Positions 47,447 through 59,460 of a DNA stretch of 64,000 nt are shown one piece after another; within the stretch, counting starts at the first letter, position 1; the number at the start of each line of letters is the position of its first letter. Source of the stretch: Bolinopsis microptera (Eukaryota; Ctenophora; Tentaculata; Lobata; Bolinopsidae); NCBI RefSeq assembly GCF_026151205.1, contig NC_087074.1:8225726-8289725 (forward strand), given 5' to 3'. The translations under genes were made by a program, and so were the position numbers. A model generated the notes under the pieces. It had not been told where the DNA came from, searched no databases, and saw only the letters and a program-made list of their open reading frames with translations.

Positions 47447-50400
47447 ATGAGATTTCCACCACCAGCACTTCAAGCGTCAAAGATTCTGTCTAGAGGACTC
47501 CTGACATCAACCAGAAAATCCTTCCCCCCTCAAAATGCCCTACTTCACAAGTTCCTTCTTCCCTTTATGTCAGATAACGCTGAAAGAACTGCCATCGTAA
47601 GTAATTGAGTACGTGTTACAACTACTGAGACCTCGTATCTTTAGGTAGACTCATAGTACTAATTAAATTACAATTGAAAAAAGCAAGAACAGTTCTATGA
47701 TTTATATGCATATTCTCCATAACCCAGTTCACTCCCTAAATCCTTATGGTGATCATTCCAGATAGACTACGAGACCAAAGCCGAGCTTACCCACGGTGAA
47801 ATAGCAGAAAATGTGGGTAAAATAGCTCGCAGGATGATAGATTGGGGTGTAAAACCTGGTGATCACGTGGGACTGAGTTCGTTTAACCACTTGTACTACT
47901 TCCCCTTACAACTGGGCATCATGGCTGCTGGGGGTCGGGTGGCTCTGTGTAATCCTGGCTATACAGGTTAGAACAGTTTGTAGTGTCAACCTCTCATAGA
48001 ATCCAAAACGGACAGGACAGGACATGACATAGGCGGACATTGGCGGACGTGTCACTGTCACCCCCCCCCCCCCTTCTATTGCTCGACAAGTAAATTATGT
48101 GATACACTCTCCAATTCTCTCGATTTTGCCAGGTAGAGAAGTGGACCAACTGTTCCAGACTGCTGATGTCACCAGAGCTATTGGACATCCTAAAAATGCA
48201 GATGCAATAAAAGATACTTCTAAACGACAGGGTCTTCCAGAACCCCTAGGTATTTGTAGATTTTATTTATTGCTTATAACATCACAGAAGATCTGTAGCT
48301 GAGGAATCGTACATCTGAATGAATGACCTGAGATCCCAGTTATCGTGAATTTTCTATGACATCGAAATAAAAAATCACAACCTAATTGACCACACTTCCG
48401 CAGACATATCAAACATCATCGAAGAGAGCAAGCATTACTCCTCTGAACTACCCGACGTGGAGATGGGTATACACGATACCTGTGCCCTGTTTTACAGCAG
48501 TGGAACTACTGGCTTCCCCAAAGCGGTGGAGATTACCCATGATAACTTCGTGAGCCAGTGCATGTTGCTGGATGATCCGGGGTGCTTCAACTTTAGTATT
48601 GATACTGTTAATGTGAGTAGATTGTTCCTGGTTCGGTTATTGGTGTTGATAATCTTACCTAGGGTGTATTATTATATAATACAATAATATTACGTTTCGA
48701 AAATTTTTCAATGAATGTTATACGCTGATATTAATTGCTCACACTATTTGTCTACAGGTAGGCAATGAGTTTATTATCTATAAATCAAAACACAATTTAC
48801 CTGAACGAAATTATAATTTCCTAGTTTTTCCTTGTCATTTTACTTGAAAATATGTGCATGCATATTAAGGACTTTTGTTCAGAACGGATTTCTGCCCTCG
48901 TTTCACGTATTTGGAAGTGTTGTTGGTGCACATGTACTTCACAAAGGAGCAGCCTCTGTAATGCTCGATGGGTTTAATCCCCTGACCTTCCTTGGTGCTA
49001 CCCAGGATTACAAGGTATTGTCTGGAGATATTGTTTAAATTATATCTAATACATATCACACAGCATGGGTTTCTCCCTTCATTCCACCTGTGGGGCAATG
49101 CTGTTTTCATGCATCTTTTAATGAAGAGCGGACTCTCCGTTCAAATGGAATCTTTTCAACCGGAAGTGTTCCTTGAAGCAACACAACACTATAAGGTTAT
49201 AATAATTATCCGATATAAAGATATAATTTTATTTTTGCAGAATAAATACAGACCACAGATTCGGCTGTTTTTGCACTCATAATGAAGCTCCTCTACGCTA
49301 TCAGATTCTTAACACGTGGTATTTTCAATTACTCCTGCAAACATTAACCAATGTTTCATATCACTCTGAATGACAACTACTCTCTCTCTCGCCAGGTCTC
49401 CTTCGCAACGGTAGTACCCCCAATAATGGTATTCCTTGCCAAACACCCCCTGGTGGACAACTACGAGCTGTCCAGCCTGCGGGACCTGGTCTGTGCTGCT
49501 GCGCCGCTCTCTGAACAATTGGAGAATGAAGTTAGAACCAGGTTAAACAACGATAAGCTCAACTTCCGTCAAGGTATACTTCACTTTCAGATTCATTTTC
49601 TTTGCCTTATCAGCTATGTACTCAAAGACGGATTTTAAGATCTCAACATTTTTATCACGTGGACAGTTTGGAGGTACAGACTGAGACTAAGTAAATAAAG
49701 TAACGTAAACTACTAGCTATTAAAACTTTAGGTTACGGTCTCTCGGAAACTACAGCTGTATCCCACCACGTTAATAGAGACACGGGGAAGGCTGGTTGTA
49801 TAGGGGGCACTGCTAAAAACACTGTTTCCAAGGTCATTACCCAATACCCACTACCCAGACTATCATAGAATAATAATACAGACCTTGCTGGCATGGTGCT
49901 GTTCCCTTCTTTGTCTTTTAAAATATAAATTACACACATTCTTATGTGGAAATACTTGTTCAGTGTCTCATATTATATATTATTGAGTGGGCAAATAGGT
50001 ACAATACCGACCGGCTATAAACCAGTACAGCTGTTAGAGGGCTATTAGAGGGCTATTAGCCGGTTAATAGCTGGTCGGCATTGTAACTATTTGCCTATTG
50101 AGTGTATCATGCAATAATAATATTTGAGTGCTTGTGATCTTCAATTCTCAATTATGTGATCAAATGCCAAACGGCAAACTGTGAGATTAGGATAGGACCC
50201 TTTGTCATATTATGGCCATATTATAATTCTTTGGGTCATAATTTTCCAGAATAGCCATAAAACGAGCGCTTCGTCCCCTTAGAAATCTAAAATGGTTTAA
50301 AACTGCATGTCAATTTCGATCCAATCTAAATTAATTATTCATAGAAAACTGATCAAGCAACACTAAGATATAACAAATAATTTGAGCCTATTATTATGCA

Positions 50401-53400
50401 ATGAGGGCGACAAGCTTGAAGCTGGCTGGAGGTGGTTCGTAGTCCCCAGCATAGCAAACATGGGCTTCATTTGTTAGTGTTCTAGTAAGAAATCTTATAA
50501 CAGTTAATACAAATCGCTGCATGGTCGATTGTTTGACGATCAATTTTGAAGTTCATGCCATGCATATTATTCAGACTCAGAAATTTCGAATCTTAATAAT
50601 GCAGGGGGACTTGGGATTCAGTGGGCTGGAGATTTGGAAACTTAGGAAGAACTTTAGCCCATGGGAATCGGGAGAGGAAAAAACTTCAGGGTCTGCCGGG
50701 TTCAGGGTTGCATCCCCGAGGAAGCTATGCTTTCATAACCAATATCTGCTAAAAGATTGCTAGATTAAAAGTCTCGCATTCTGACAAGTTCGCTATTTTC
50801 TCAATAATATATTATCTCGGTTGTAACAAGATGTCACGTGCAGGTTATGGCCTAGGTGAGACAACGGCCATATCCCATTACATGACCCGAGGGCTGGATA
50901 AACCAGGATCCATTGGTGGTATTTGTAACAATTCTGAGACCCAGGTTACCGGTGTTATAATGCATGGGGTTGTCATGGCGTTGTCATGGAGCTGTCATGG
51001 GCCTGATTTTATATTACACGTGGTAAAATGGTCACAGCTCAGCAAGCCGCTGTCCCTGAAATAATGCAATGCATGATATCCTGAATTATCTGTACCAACT
51101 AGTGGGTGTAACATAAAAACCTATAATTTTTTAGCTTTTTTTGTGGCAGAATGTATCATGAAATATTATGTAGAAACCAAATGAAATGAAATTAAATGAA
51201 ATCAGTCGCATAGTTGAACTGTTTTCTTGGGTAATTTTCTATCGATCCCGTTTGATGAGACAAGGAAAAGGCTCTTATCAGGACCGGAATTATTCAACGT
51301 TTCAATGTGACAACATCGTATTCATGATGAATGGAGTTATGGATATTAGTATAACCGCAGTATTTAGTAATTAGTATAACCGCAGTAGGACTAACCCCCC
51401 TACAGCTAGTATAGTGCCTCGGCACAGAGTGGCTTAGGGTTACCGAAAAGGAGATACTGATAAGCACCTCAGGCCATTCCAACTTGTATCTTGTTGTTGT
51501 ATAACCGCAGTAAGTTGATAGTAGTAATTAGTAATTAGTATAATTAGTAAGTTGATATAATGAAGTAACAATACGTGCCCAGGGTACGGCCTGAGCGAGA
51601 CTACAGCAGCGTCACATTACTTAACTGCTGGCACAGTTAAAGCAGGAACTATTGGTTCTATAGGCAACAATTCTCTAACCAAGGTTACCCGTGAGGCTTC
51701 CTGATCGAGAGTGGTTAAGTTCATGAAATATTACGTCTTAGAACCTCTTTTCTGGCCACACTTAATTTAAATCATAAAATAAAATCATTCTTTAAATCTT
51801 TTCTTTCAGTTTGCCGGATTATACGATTACATGAAATAAATTCATATAGATTGGAGCATCTTTTTTTGTTGAGTACTTTTATAGTGTGTTTTGTGGTAAT
51901 CGACAGGGGGAGGGGGATGGTCTGAAAATCTGCGATTTTGGCGGACGTCCTAAGTAGATGGCCCCTTAAACTTTATATTTGGATGAAGTCTCTAGGATGT
52001 AAAGCTAGTCTGAATCGAAGATATTTGACTTACGACCAATTTGTTGGCTAAAAGCTATTTTATATGCCATATGGACCATACGCCATATATGGGCATTGTG
52101 TAGTTCCTCATAACACTGTAATCTCTTATAATCTAAACTCAGTGAAGGGGGTTTGTTACCCGTCAAGCCCTATCCTGTTGGTGAAGGTTGACCATTAGCC
52201 ACCACTAATGCTGATGTAAGAGAGGTGTACTCCAGCAATCTTGTACATCAGGCTATGCCAAATGTTAGGTTTAGCACTAACTCAAACTTCTTTACATAGT
52301 CGAACTAAGTTATAAATCAATTTAACCGAACTGAATTATACAAATTGAGTTTAGTAATTAATATAACCGTAGTAATTAGTAATTCTAGTATAATTAGTAA
52401 GTTGATATAATGAAGTAACAATACGTGCCCAGGGTACGGCCTGAGCGAGACTACAGCAGCGTCACATTACATAACTGCTGGCACAGTTAAAGCAGGATCT
52501 ATTGGTTCTATAGGCAACAATTCTCTAACCAAGGTTACCCGTGAGCTGCCTGCCAAATTACGTCTTAGAACCTCTTTTCTGGCCACACTTAATTTAAATC
52601 ATAAAATAAAATCATTCTTAAAATCTTTTCTTTCAGTTTGCCGGATTATACGATTACATTAAATAAATTCATATAGATTGGAGCATCTTTTTTTGTTGAG
52701 TACTTTTATAGGATGTTTTGTGTTAATTAAGAAATAAGCTTATTTTAGCCACACTTTGACATTCGATGAAGCATAATATGGAATGAAATGAGCTTTGAAA
52801 ATCATTATAAGGCCAGATATGTATCAAACGTTTCCCTATAAACCTAAAACTTTAAGCAAATGTTTTGAAAAGTACAGTTGTGTTAAATTAGGCAAATTAA
52901 GATATTGGCGGTTATTTATTGTATAGTAATTTAACCTGTCATTGCCTTGTTAGTGTATAGTAACTATCGCTGATACTTATAATATAATTTAAGGGAAATG
53001 TTCTACAATAATGCTGAATAAGTAAATAGCTGAATAACCTGTTAACCTGTATCCAGTCTAAGTAAGTTAAGTTCGTATAGTTATCCAAGTTGACATATTG
53101 TGCTCTGTGCAGGGTACGGCTTGACTGAGACAGGAGCAGCCTCACACATGCTGGTCCGTAAAGTTAAACCAGGATCTATTGGTTCATTATGCAGCAATTC
53201 TATCAGCAAGGTTATCCGTTTGCTGTCTAATGGAGAGCGGCCAAGTCCATGATTTGTTTTTAAATGAAAAACATATCTCATAGCTTCTTTTGTTTCCATG
53301 ATTTATTGAAATCATAAAAATATATAGCTTAAAACAGTTTCATTGCCGAGGTCACTTGTGGCTATCGAAAAAAATAAGCTTATTTCGACCGCATTACATT

Positions 53401-56159
53401 TTACACTAAAAAGGAATCAATGCAAGAGTGCTGTTAAAGTGCTGTTAAATCGATTGTTAATCAATCTTTTAATCACTGTTGGTTAATCAAAAAGAGATGT
53501 TTTTATCGGAAAATCGTAGTGTTTTTATTTCTAAGTGTTATTGCTTTTCTTTAACTTTATTGTCTGTTTCATGAACATTGATTACTGAATAGCATAAAAA
53601 ATTGCATGAAAAAAATGCATGACAAAATTGCTGCATTGTATATTGTACATGGCGTGGGTAATTACAGTAGACAGTACATTGTAAATATTACAATATTTTG
53701 ATTTTATAAGCTAACCTCTGCCTGCTTCACAATAGTAATTACAAGGCGAGCTAACTGATTTGCTGGGTCAGGTGGTAGATCCGGAGACAGGTAGAGAGTG
53801 CGGTGTAAACGAGCCTGGAGAGATCTACATCAAGGGACCCTGCGTTATGAAGGGCTACTACAAAAATCCTAAAGCTAATGCTGGTAAAACGCTTTTACAG
53901 TTTATTTTAACAGATGTCACGTGCCATGTTGTCACTGTTACGTTCAGAATTCATCAATCATCACGTGTCATTCTGAAATGCCCTATACTCAACGACGATT
54001 CACGTTTAAAAGCTCTTCAAACAGCTATATTACCGAGTCTTAGTTGCGTGTTATTTATAATTATATTAAATGTACTAAGTTTGACATAAATTTCCCAGAA
54101 ACTTTTACGGATGATGGTTTCCTAATAACTGGAGATATTGGGTACTACGACGAAGACGGCGATTTCTTTATCGTTGATAGGCTGAAAGAGCTTATTAAAG
54201 TTAAAGGCTTTCAGGTAAGTTAACTGAACGTATTTCTATCGTATTTTCATCGTATCCAAACTAAGTACTAACACTTACAAATTTATTGAGCTTATATCTA
54301 CTGGCCAATTATTAATTTGTAACATGATTAACAAGAAAGAAGTATGGGACCAATACTTGTTGCAGACTCTCTATTACAAGATTTTACAAACTATGATCTT
54401 ATCATTTATGTGTTTCAAGAACTCCCTCAGCTCCATACCATTTATTATCATACCAATCTGGAATCTGGGCTGTCTCCACTAGCAGCTCTATTGATTCGGT
54501 TCAGGGAAATTTTACATTTCTTGTTGAATCATTAGCCGACAGAAAATGTCCGGAAATGTGAGAGGCTACTTTATTTGTCATTAAACTCGTCGGGCCAGTG
54601 CCTACATTACACACTGATAGTGTTAATGTAATTATTCAAACTATGCTATGATAACATCCCATGAGAGCTTACGAACGAGGAATATTTCCAGGCGAGTGTA
54701 TGGAGTAGAATGTTCAGTGGTCACTACATATTATCCATAATATTTATGTGTGCCGTTCAGTAACAGTTCACACAAGAATTAAAATAACTTGAAATTCTAA
54801 TCTGCTCAACTGGATTTACTTGAATGCTAAGCCTCCCCATCCTTTTAAAATGATATACCACTGTATTATATTCACACAAAACAGGTATTTACTTCTGCCC
54901 CCTCATTTTAACAACCCCTCACCAACAGGTATTTACTTCTGCCCCCTCATTTTAACAACCCCTCACCCACACAGGTCGCACCGGCTGAACTAGAAGCACT
55001 TCTCCTAGAGCATCCCCTGATCGCTGATGCTGCAGTGATAGGCATACCCGACGAAAGAGCCGGAGAGAGACCTAAAGCTTTTGTAGTGAAACAACCGGGG
55101 GCTGATCTGGGGGAGGAAGGGGTGAAGAGTTTTATTGGGGAACACGCCTCGGATTACAAGATACCTGCCGAGGTTGGGAATACTTGATCAGCTGGTTTTA
55201 GTTTTCTGGTTTTATAAAATATGCCGTGGAGTAAAACGTGCTTATTGACCTTGGAAATTGTTATACTTATCATGATACCCATAATGAAATAATAGACGAA
55301 GTTACCTAAAATCAGGATTATATTACATGTTACCTAAAATCAGCATTATAAATCAAGAGGCTTGCATATAATGAACATATTGACATGGGTGCAGAGTTGA
55401 GTCTGTACGGAACCTAGTAGTTATATCATATTATGGAACAAGGCAATTTTAATTCACAAGGAAAACAAATCTTATAAGAAGATAAAAAACAGTTTAAAAA
55501 CGAAAAGTTTTACTTACAAAAAATCTGGAAGCAAATGTTTACCGGAAATAAAATTTCGCAAAGTCACGCACTTCACCGTGTCGTTATCAGTTATCAGGCA
55601 TCTTGAGATTCTACAGTTGTCTAATATTAGGCGGCATGAACAGATTGAACATGGGAAAAACGCGGAAATTTATAAAATTATGGAATGCATAATTACATTT
55701 GCAAAAAATGCAATGGGTCGAGACACTTAATGAACCGCAGGAAACGTACCGTAACAGTATATCGAGTTGGGGACCCCTACTCGCGGTGTCCTTAATCAGA
55801 TTACACAACTTTTTATTATCAGCTGGTGTAGGTTTCCAGATTATTGCATATTTTAATTTGGTGTCTACAAGGAACGTTGGACGTGCAACTGATTTGAATT
55901 AGAATTACATTGTTTTAACATTCAAATTTAGATACATATAGATCTCAAAATCATGTTAGATATTAATCCACAATCCACATAATATTTCAGTCTTGAATGA
56001 TTGGTTTTAGTTTAAAATGGGTTTGGTAAAGCTGTAGTTTAAAAACTCAAATTTCCCAAGGTGGAGTTTATTGACATGATCCCGAAGCTACCAAGCGGTA
56101 AAATACAGAGGAAAGTGTTGCGTGCAAGTGAACAAGCGAAACGGGACGCAAAGCAATAA
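47447..56159 (+). CDS. 4CL/luciferase-family acyl-CoA ligase with two arrays of mutually exclusive exons
   Basis: Constitutive exons are 47447-47596, 47762-47966, 48133-48249, 48404-48612, 49396-49573, 53772-53883, 54099-54214, 54975-55172 and 56061-56159. To these are added one of two A4 exons and one of five A5 exons (listed separately). Any choice with a 101-nt A5 exon gives 538 residues, the usual family length. Motifs: [10 protein letters not shown] (188-197, P-loop), FLPSFH (H235), GYGx[TSG]E (331-336), VVDPETG, TGD (414), [13 protein letters not shown], and PKLPSGK (K520, the catalytic lysine). It should form acyl-adenylate from ATP and then acyl-CoA. The N-terminus is basic and Ser/Thr-rich ([13 protein letters not shown]), perhaps mitochondrial. 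The C-terminus AKQ is not a PTS1 signal. The substrate is unknown. All splice phases agree. Confidence 0.94.
48883..49014 (+). CDS. Ligase A4-segment exon, version 1
   Basis: 132 nt, phase 0 to 0, reading [17 protein letters not shown], then [18 protein letters not shown] and the donor AAG|GTATTG. It corresponds to the luciferase/4CL segment around the conserved histidine that helps shape the acyl pocket. Version 2 begins only 49 nt downstream. Confidence 0.88.
49064..49195 (+). CDS. Ligase A4-segment exon, version 2
   Basis: 132 nt, phase 0 to 0, reading [17 protein letters not shown], then [18 protein letters not shown] and the donor AAG|GTTATA. It has the same length and boundaries as version 1 and keeps the FLPSFH and ATQ-x-YK anchors. 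It differs at about half of the other positions, so it is a diverged tandem duplicate and not a pseudo-exon. Confidence 0.88.
49732..49832 (+). CDS. Ligase A5 exon, version a
   Basis: 101 nt, acceptor AACTTTAG, donor AAG|GTCATT. It reads [18 protein letters not shown], then [15 protein letters not shown]. It enters in phase 1 and leaves in phase 0. It has Ser where the family usually has Thr before the Mg-binding Glu. The donor is the weakest looking of the five. Confidence 0.87.
50844..50944 (+). CDS. Ligase A5 exon, version b
   Basis: 101 nt, acceptor CACGTGCAG, donor CAG|GTTACC. It reads [18 protein letters not shown], then [15 protein letters not shown]. It has Gly at the position of the phosphate-contacting Thr. 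Phase 1 in, phase 0 out. Confidence 0.87.
51583..51683 (+). CDS. Ligase A5 exon, version c
   Basis: 101 nt, acceptor CGTGCCCAG, donor AAG|GTTACC. It reads [18 protein letters not shown], then [15 protein letters not shown]. It is almost identical to version d, in the exon and in the flanking intron, so this pair is the youngest duplication in the array. Confidence 0.87.
52433..52533 (+). CDS. Ligase A5 exon, version d
   Basis: 101 nt, acceptor CGTGCCCAG, donor AAG|GTTACC. It reads [18 protein letters not shown], then [15 protein letters not shown]. It differs from version c at two residues only (Leu/Ile and Thr/Ser). Confidence 0.87.
53113..53210 (+). CDS. Ligase A5 exon, version e
   Basis: 98 nt, one codon shorter than the others. 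Acceptor CTGTGCAG, donor AAG|GTTATC. It reads [18 protein letters not shown], then [15 protein letters not shown]. It is the only version with the canonical Thr-Glu pair, so it is likely closest to the ancestral exon. It is also the one nearest the common downstream exon 53772. Confidence 0.87.
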
Positions 56160-57923
56160 TATGGAACTTTCACAATTAAGATTTCTTTATCCCAAATCTA
56201 TCGGGATATTAAGATGGACTAATGTTATGAAACTAAATTATTGTTCAATTTTAAAAATATTTTCTGGAATGTGCATGTATGGGGTATCCTTTCATTCAAT
56301 TTAATGAGCAAGATAAAGGTAAGTAAGAGATCTATAATTCCTTACTTGAAAGCTTTATAACCTAAAACTAATTTTACGATGCCTTGTAAGGAAATGTTAA
56401 GTTTTTCAGATGGCGTGACAGTAATCACTCTCCGGGGCCATATAAACAAATTGCTTAACCCATCATCCTTACCTTATATAACATGGCACCGACTAAAGTT
56501 TTAAAATGTACACTTCAGTTTTAAATCAGACGTTTTTATTGCATTACTAGTGTAACCCGTGCCTTCGGCCGGGACATTACTGTCACAGTTGCAATGTAAA
56601 AGTATACAACCGCATTATATATTTGATATCACGCATAACGCTGTCTTATGAAAGTATGAAATCTCCCTGCAGTTGAAACAAAGCGGCCGCAAGAGTGAGC
56701 TCTAAGCTTATAGTATTACGTGGGGCTAAACTAATTACGGTACATGTTATCCTCCTCGTTCTCTCTCCCATCCATTTATGTCACATTTCTGGAACAAAAT
56801 CATCAATTAAACCACTTACCACCGGCCGATTTTTATAAAATTTGCTTATGGGCTTCGTCAGAGTTTTGTCAGCACTATACCGAAAAAACCAGTCCCGTAA
56901 CTATTACCGTTTTTTTTGTATAACCGTTCGGAAATTACACACAGACACACAGACACACAGACACACAGACACACACACATTCTGGTGTTATTAAGTTGAT
57001 AACATGGTTTTTACATAAGGATTTTATTAATTTGGCTTCATTAATGTAATGTATTTTAGTGTGTTTAACCTTTTAAACATATGACTCAAATTCCGGAATT
57101 GATAGACACTGACTAATAAAGTTTGCGTTAATCTTAATCTAATTTAATCATGACTAATTATATTTTACGACGTTAGTATTTAACGAGTTAAATAGAGTGA
57201 ATATCAAATATGTCATTCAAAATGAAAAAAATCTGATTTTTTTAATAACCCGTGGATTTGAGCCAAGGAGTTGATGTTGTCAATTAATAATCATGTGTTG
57301 TATAGAGAATGAAGAATGTTTTTCTGTCTTGAAATGTGTATCGTTAGCTCTAACTCAAGAATCCGGTGTTATGGCTTATCTCTTGAATAAACTTCATCAT
57401 AAATGTAAAGTAGACAACGTGTTGAACCTTGTAAGATATGGTCCCAATAAATAAACATAATAAATGTTATCAGCATGTTTATACGGTACGGGAGTTGCAA
57501 TTGTGATTAACGTATCTAGGGCGTGAGTAACTTTAACAGAAACTGAAATTGAAACAGAAACAGAAACAGAAACAGAAACTAAAAGCGAACATATGTTTTC
57601 GAGCAAGGCCAACTTTTCTTGTGGTAAGTTTCACGATATATAACATTACTAACCCTATTAATTAATTGCCAATGTAGTGTGGTTGAATGTACAATGTACA
57701 TACATTTGCTCCAGTTGACATAGTTATCTGATAGAAAATACTTCTTTCCCCGTTTATTTATATCACTTACCCTACTAATTGAAATTTAGTAAGACCTTGA
57801 TGTAAAACCCCAAAAAATGTCATATTATCAATTAAAATTATTCCACATTAAAAGATCATATTATTAAGATCTCTGTACAAGAAATAAAAGCCACCTCCAT
57901 CTAAACCACTACAACTGTGGCAG
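56160..57923. other. 3' flank of the ligase gene
   Basis: No gene was recognised. An AATAAA occurs at 57115-57120, nearly 1 kb past the stop, and none was seen closer. Microsatellites of the type ACACAG (56936-56980) and AAACAG (57540-57580) are present. Confidence 0.45.
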
Positions 57924-58120
57924 GTATACCAGGATGCAGCTACAAGTTCAAATCAGGGGTAGACCACATTGAGCACCTGACTGCCCACCACGGCTTCTCC
58001 TCCTCCCCCTTACCTCTCCTCCCCTCTACCTCTCCTGCTCGGCCTGCTCCTTCAACTCCTTCTGCTCCTTCCGCTCCTCCTGCTGAAGCTAGCTCTAGCT
58101 GTCCTACTGTTATTTTCCAG
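57924..58120 (+). CDS. Possible orphan exon with half a C2H2 zinc finger and a Pro/Ser-rich tail
   Basis: After the acceptor CTGTGGCAG, the frame gives IPGCSYKFKSGVDHIEHLT and AHHG, then a Pro/Ser/Ala-rich tail, to a donor CAG|GTGGGT. The spacing C-x12-H-x3/4-H fits the second half of a C2H2 finger whose first cysteine would be in an upstream exon. Phase 1 in, phase 0 out. No partner exons could be linked. Its last 40 bases recur at 59331-59362. Confidence 0.4.
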
Positions 58121-59042
58121 GTGGGTGGCGATTATAAGTAAGATGTCGTATTATAGAACTATTGAGGAGTCCTAACTCTCCTCACGTCCGTAAATGGAGT
58201 TTTCTTTGTATCATATTATATGGTATATCAAATGATGGAGTAGTTCGCTGTTTATTATTCTCATGTGTATGATCAGTATTATATGGTATAGTCGGAGTCG
58301 GGGAATGTTGAATACACCAGTTTATTTTTCTAAAATAAGATCGTTTTGATGGCATGGCGCCAAGTCGTACTGTTTGGGTTTACGTTAAAAGTGTACAGAA
58401 TTAATTAGATCTTGTGTTAATTTTTAAAAAGGTTAATCTTATTTGCCGAAAAATCGAACGTTATGGAAAATCAAAAAGATCCACAGCATGAGTCTCAGTT
58501 GAATAATATCGATGAATTGAAGTTTAAGTTTAGGGGAGCATGTTTTAGTGCTTTTGCTTTATCGAAAGTGCTGAAATTTCAAAAAAACGTTTAAAAGTTT
58601 CAATGAACCTGGTTAATTCTCCCCGTAAAAACCGCTTTCAATCGTTCTATTAGATCTCTAAGGGAACCAATTACCAAAGTACAAACAGTTACCATGACGC
58701 TAACAGTTACCATAGTACTAACAAATGGCCAGGGGGCCTAGGCGTGCTGCCACAAGACCTGAATCTAACTGATCTTTGGTTAATCATGTTAATAACTCCT
58801 GGCGATTTTTAAATCGAAAAATTTAATATCTGAACTTTGCTCTTTCTTTGGCTATGTGCGTTTTAACTTTTAGTAAATTTTTTTAGTCATATTTTATTCA
58901 ATATCTCTGTCGCATACAAGCGGGGTAGTAAGTACTGTGTTTCCTTTCCTTTCCTTCCTAACCATTTTCCAGCTTATTTGGTTTATCCCAGTTTTTGATG
59001 CTTACAAATCTGTTACAAAGTTATTTTAAAGTTTGTGAAGTG

Positions 59043-59109
59043 ATGGGCTGTGGTACCAGCAAAGGAGAAATTTTTGCGACAATGGATCCTCCAGCAACGA
59101 GTTGTCACT
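59043..59109 (+). CDS. Possible first exon with N-myristoylation signal
   Basis: ATG opens MGCGTSKGEIFATMDPP and continues to ATSCH with a donor ACT|GTAAGC. MGCGxSK is a textbook N-myristoylation plus palmitoylation start. The exon is short and no downstream exon was found before the repeat arrays, so its gene may continue outside the window. Confidence 0.4.
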
Positions 59110-59269
59110 GTAAGCAAAAGAGAGTGAGATTACTCGCGATAATATATTGTGTTTAAAGTCGGTCTGTTCAGTTATTTGCCTCCATAAAATAGCCGCAACA
59201 AATCTAATATTATTGTGATCGAGTTCTGATTATTTATTTTGAAGTAATTTGTTATTTCTTGCTCCCTGA

Positions 59270-59460
59270 CGTCCACTAGGACCAATACACAGATAACGCT
59301 GATCAGATGGAATTGTTTTTATATGCTGAAGCTAGCTCTAGCTGTCCTACTATTATTTTCCAGGTGGGTAGCGATCATAGACATAAGTAAGATGTCGTAT
59401 TATAGTTATTGAGGAGTCCACAGATAACGCTGATCAGATGGAATTGTTTTTATTATATGC
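59270..59460. repeat. Local duplications including a copy of the 58081-58165 segment
   Basis: GCTGAAGCTAGCTCTAGCTG and the following 70 bases of 58083-58165 are repeated at 59325-59418 with small changes. CAGATAACGCTGATCAGATG occurs twice (59290 and 59420). Confidence 0.8.

Noticed and set aside
54875-54975. Duplicated 53-bp segment before the 54975 exon as an additional alternative exon
   Set aside because: AACAGGTATTTACTTCTGCC is repeated, but it is an intronic tandem duplication next to the acceptor and carries no coding homology.
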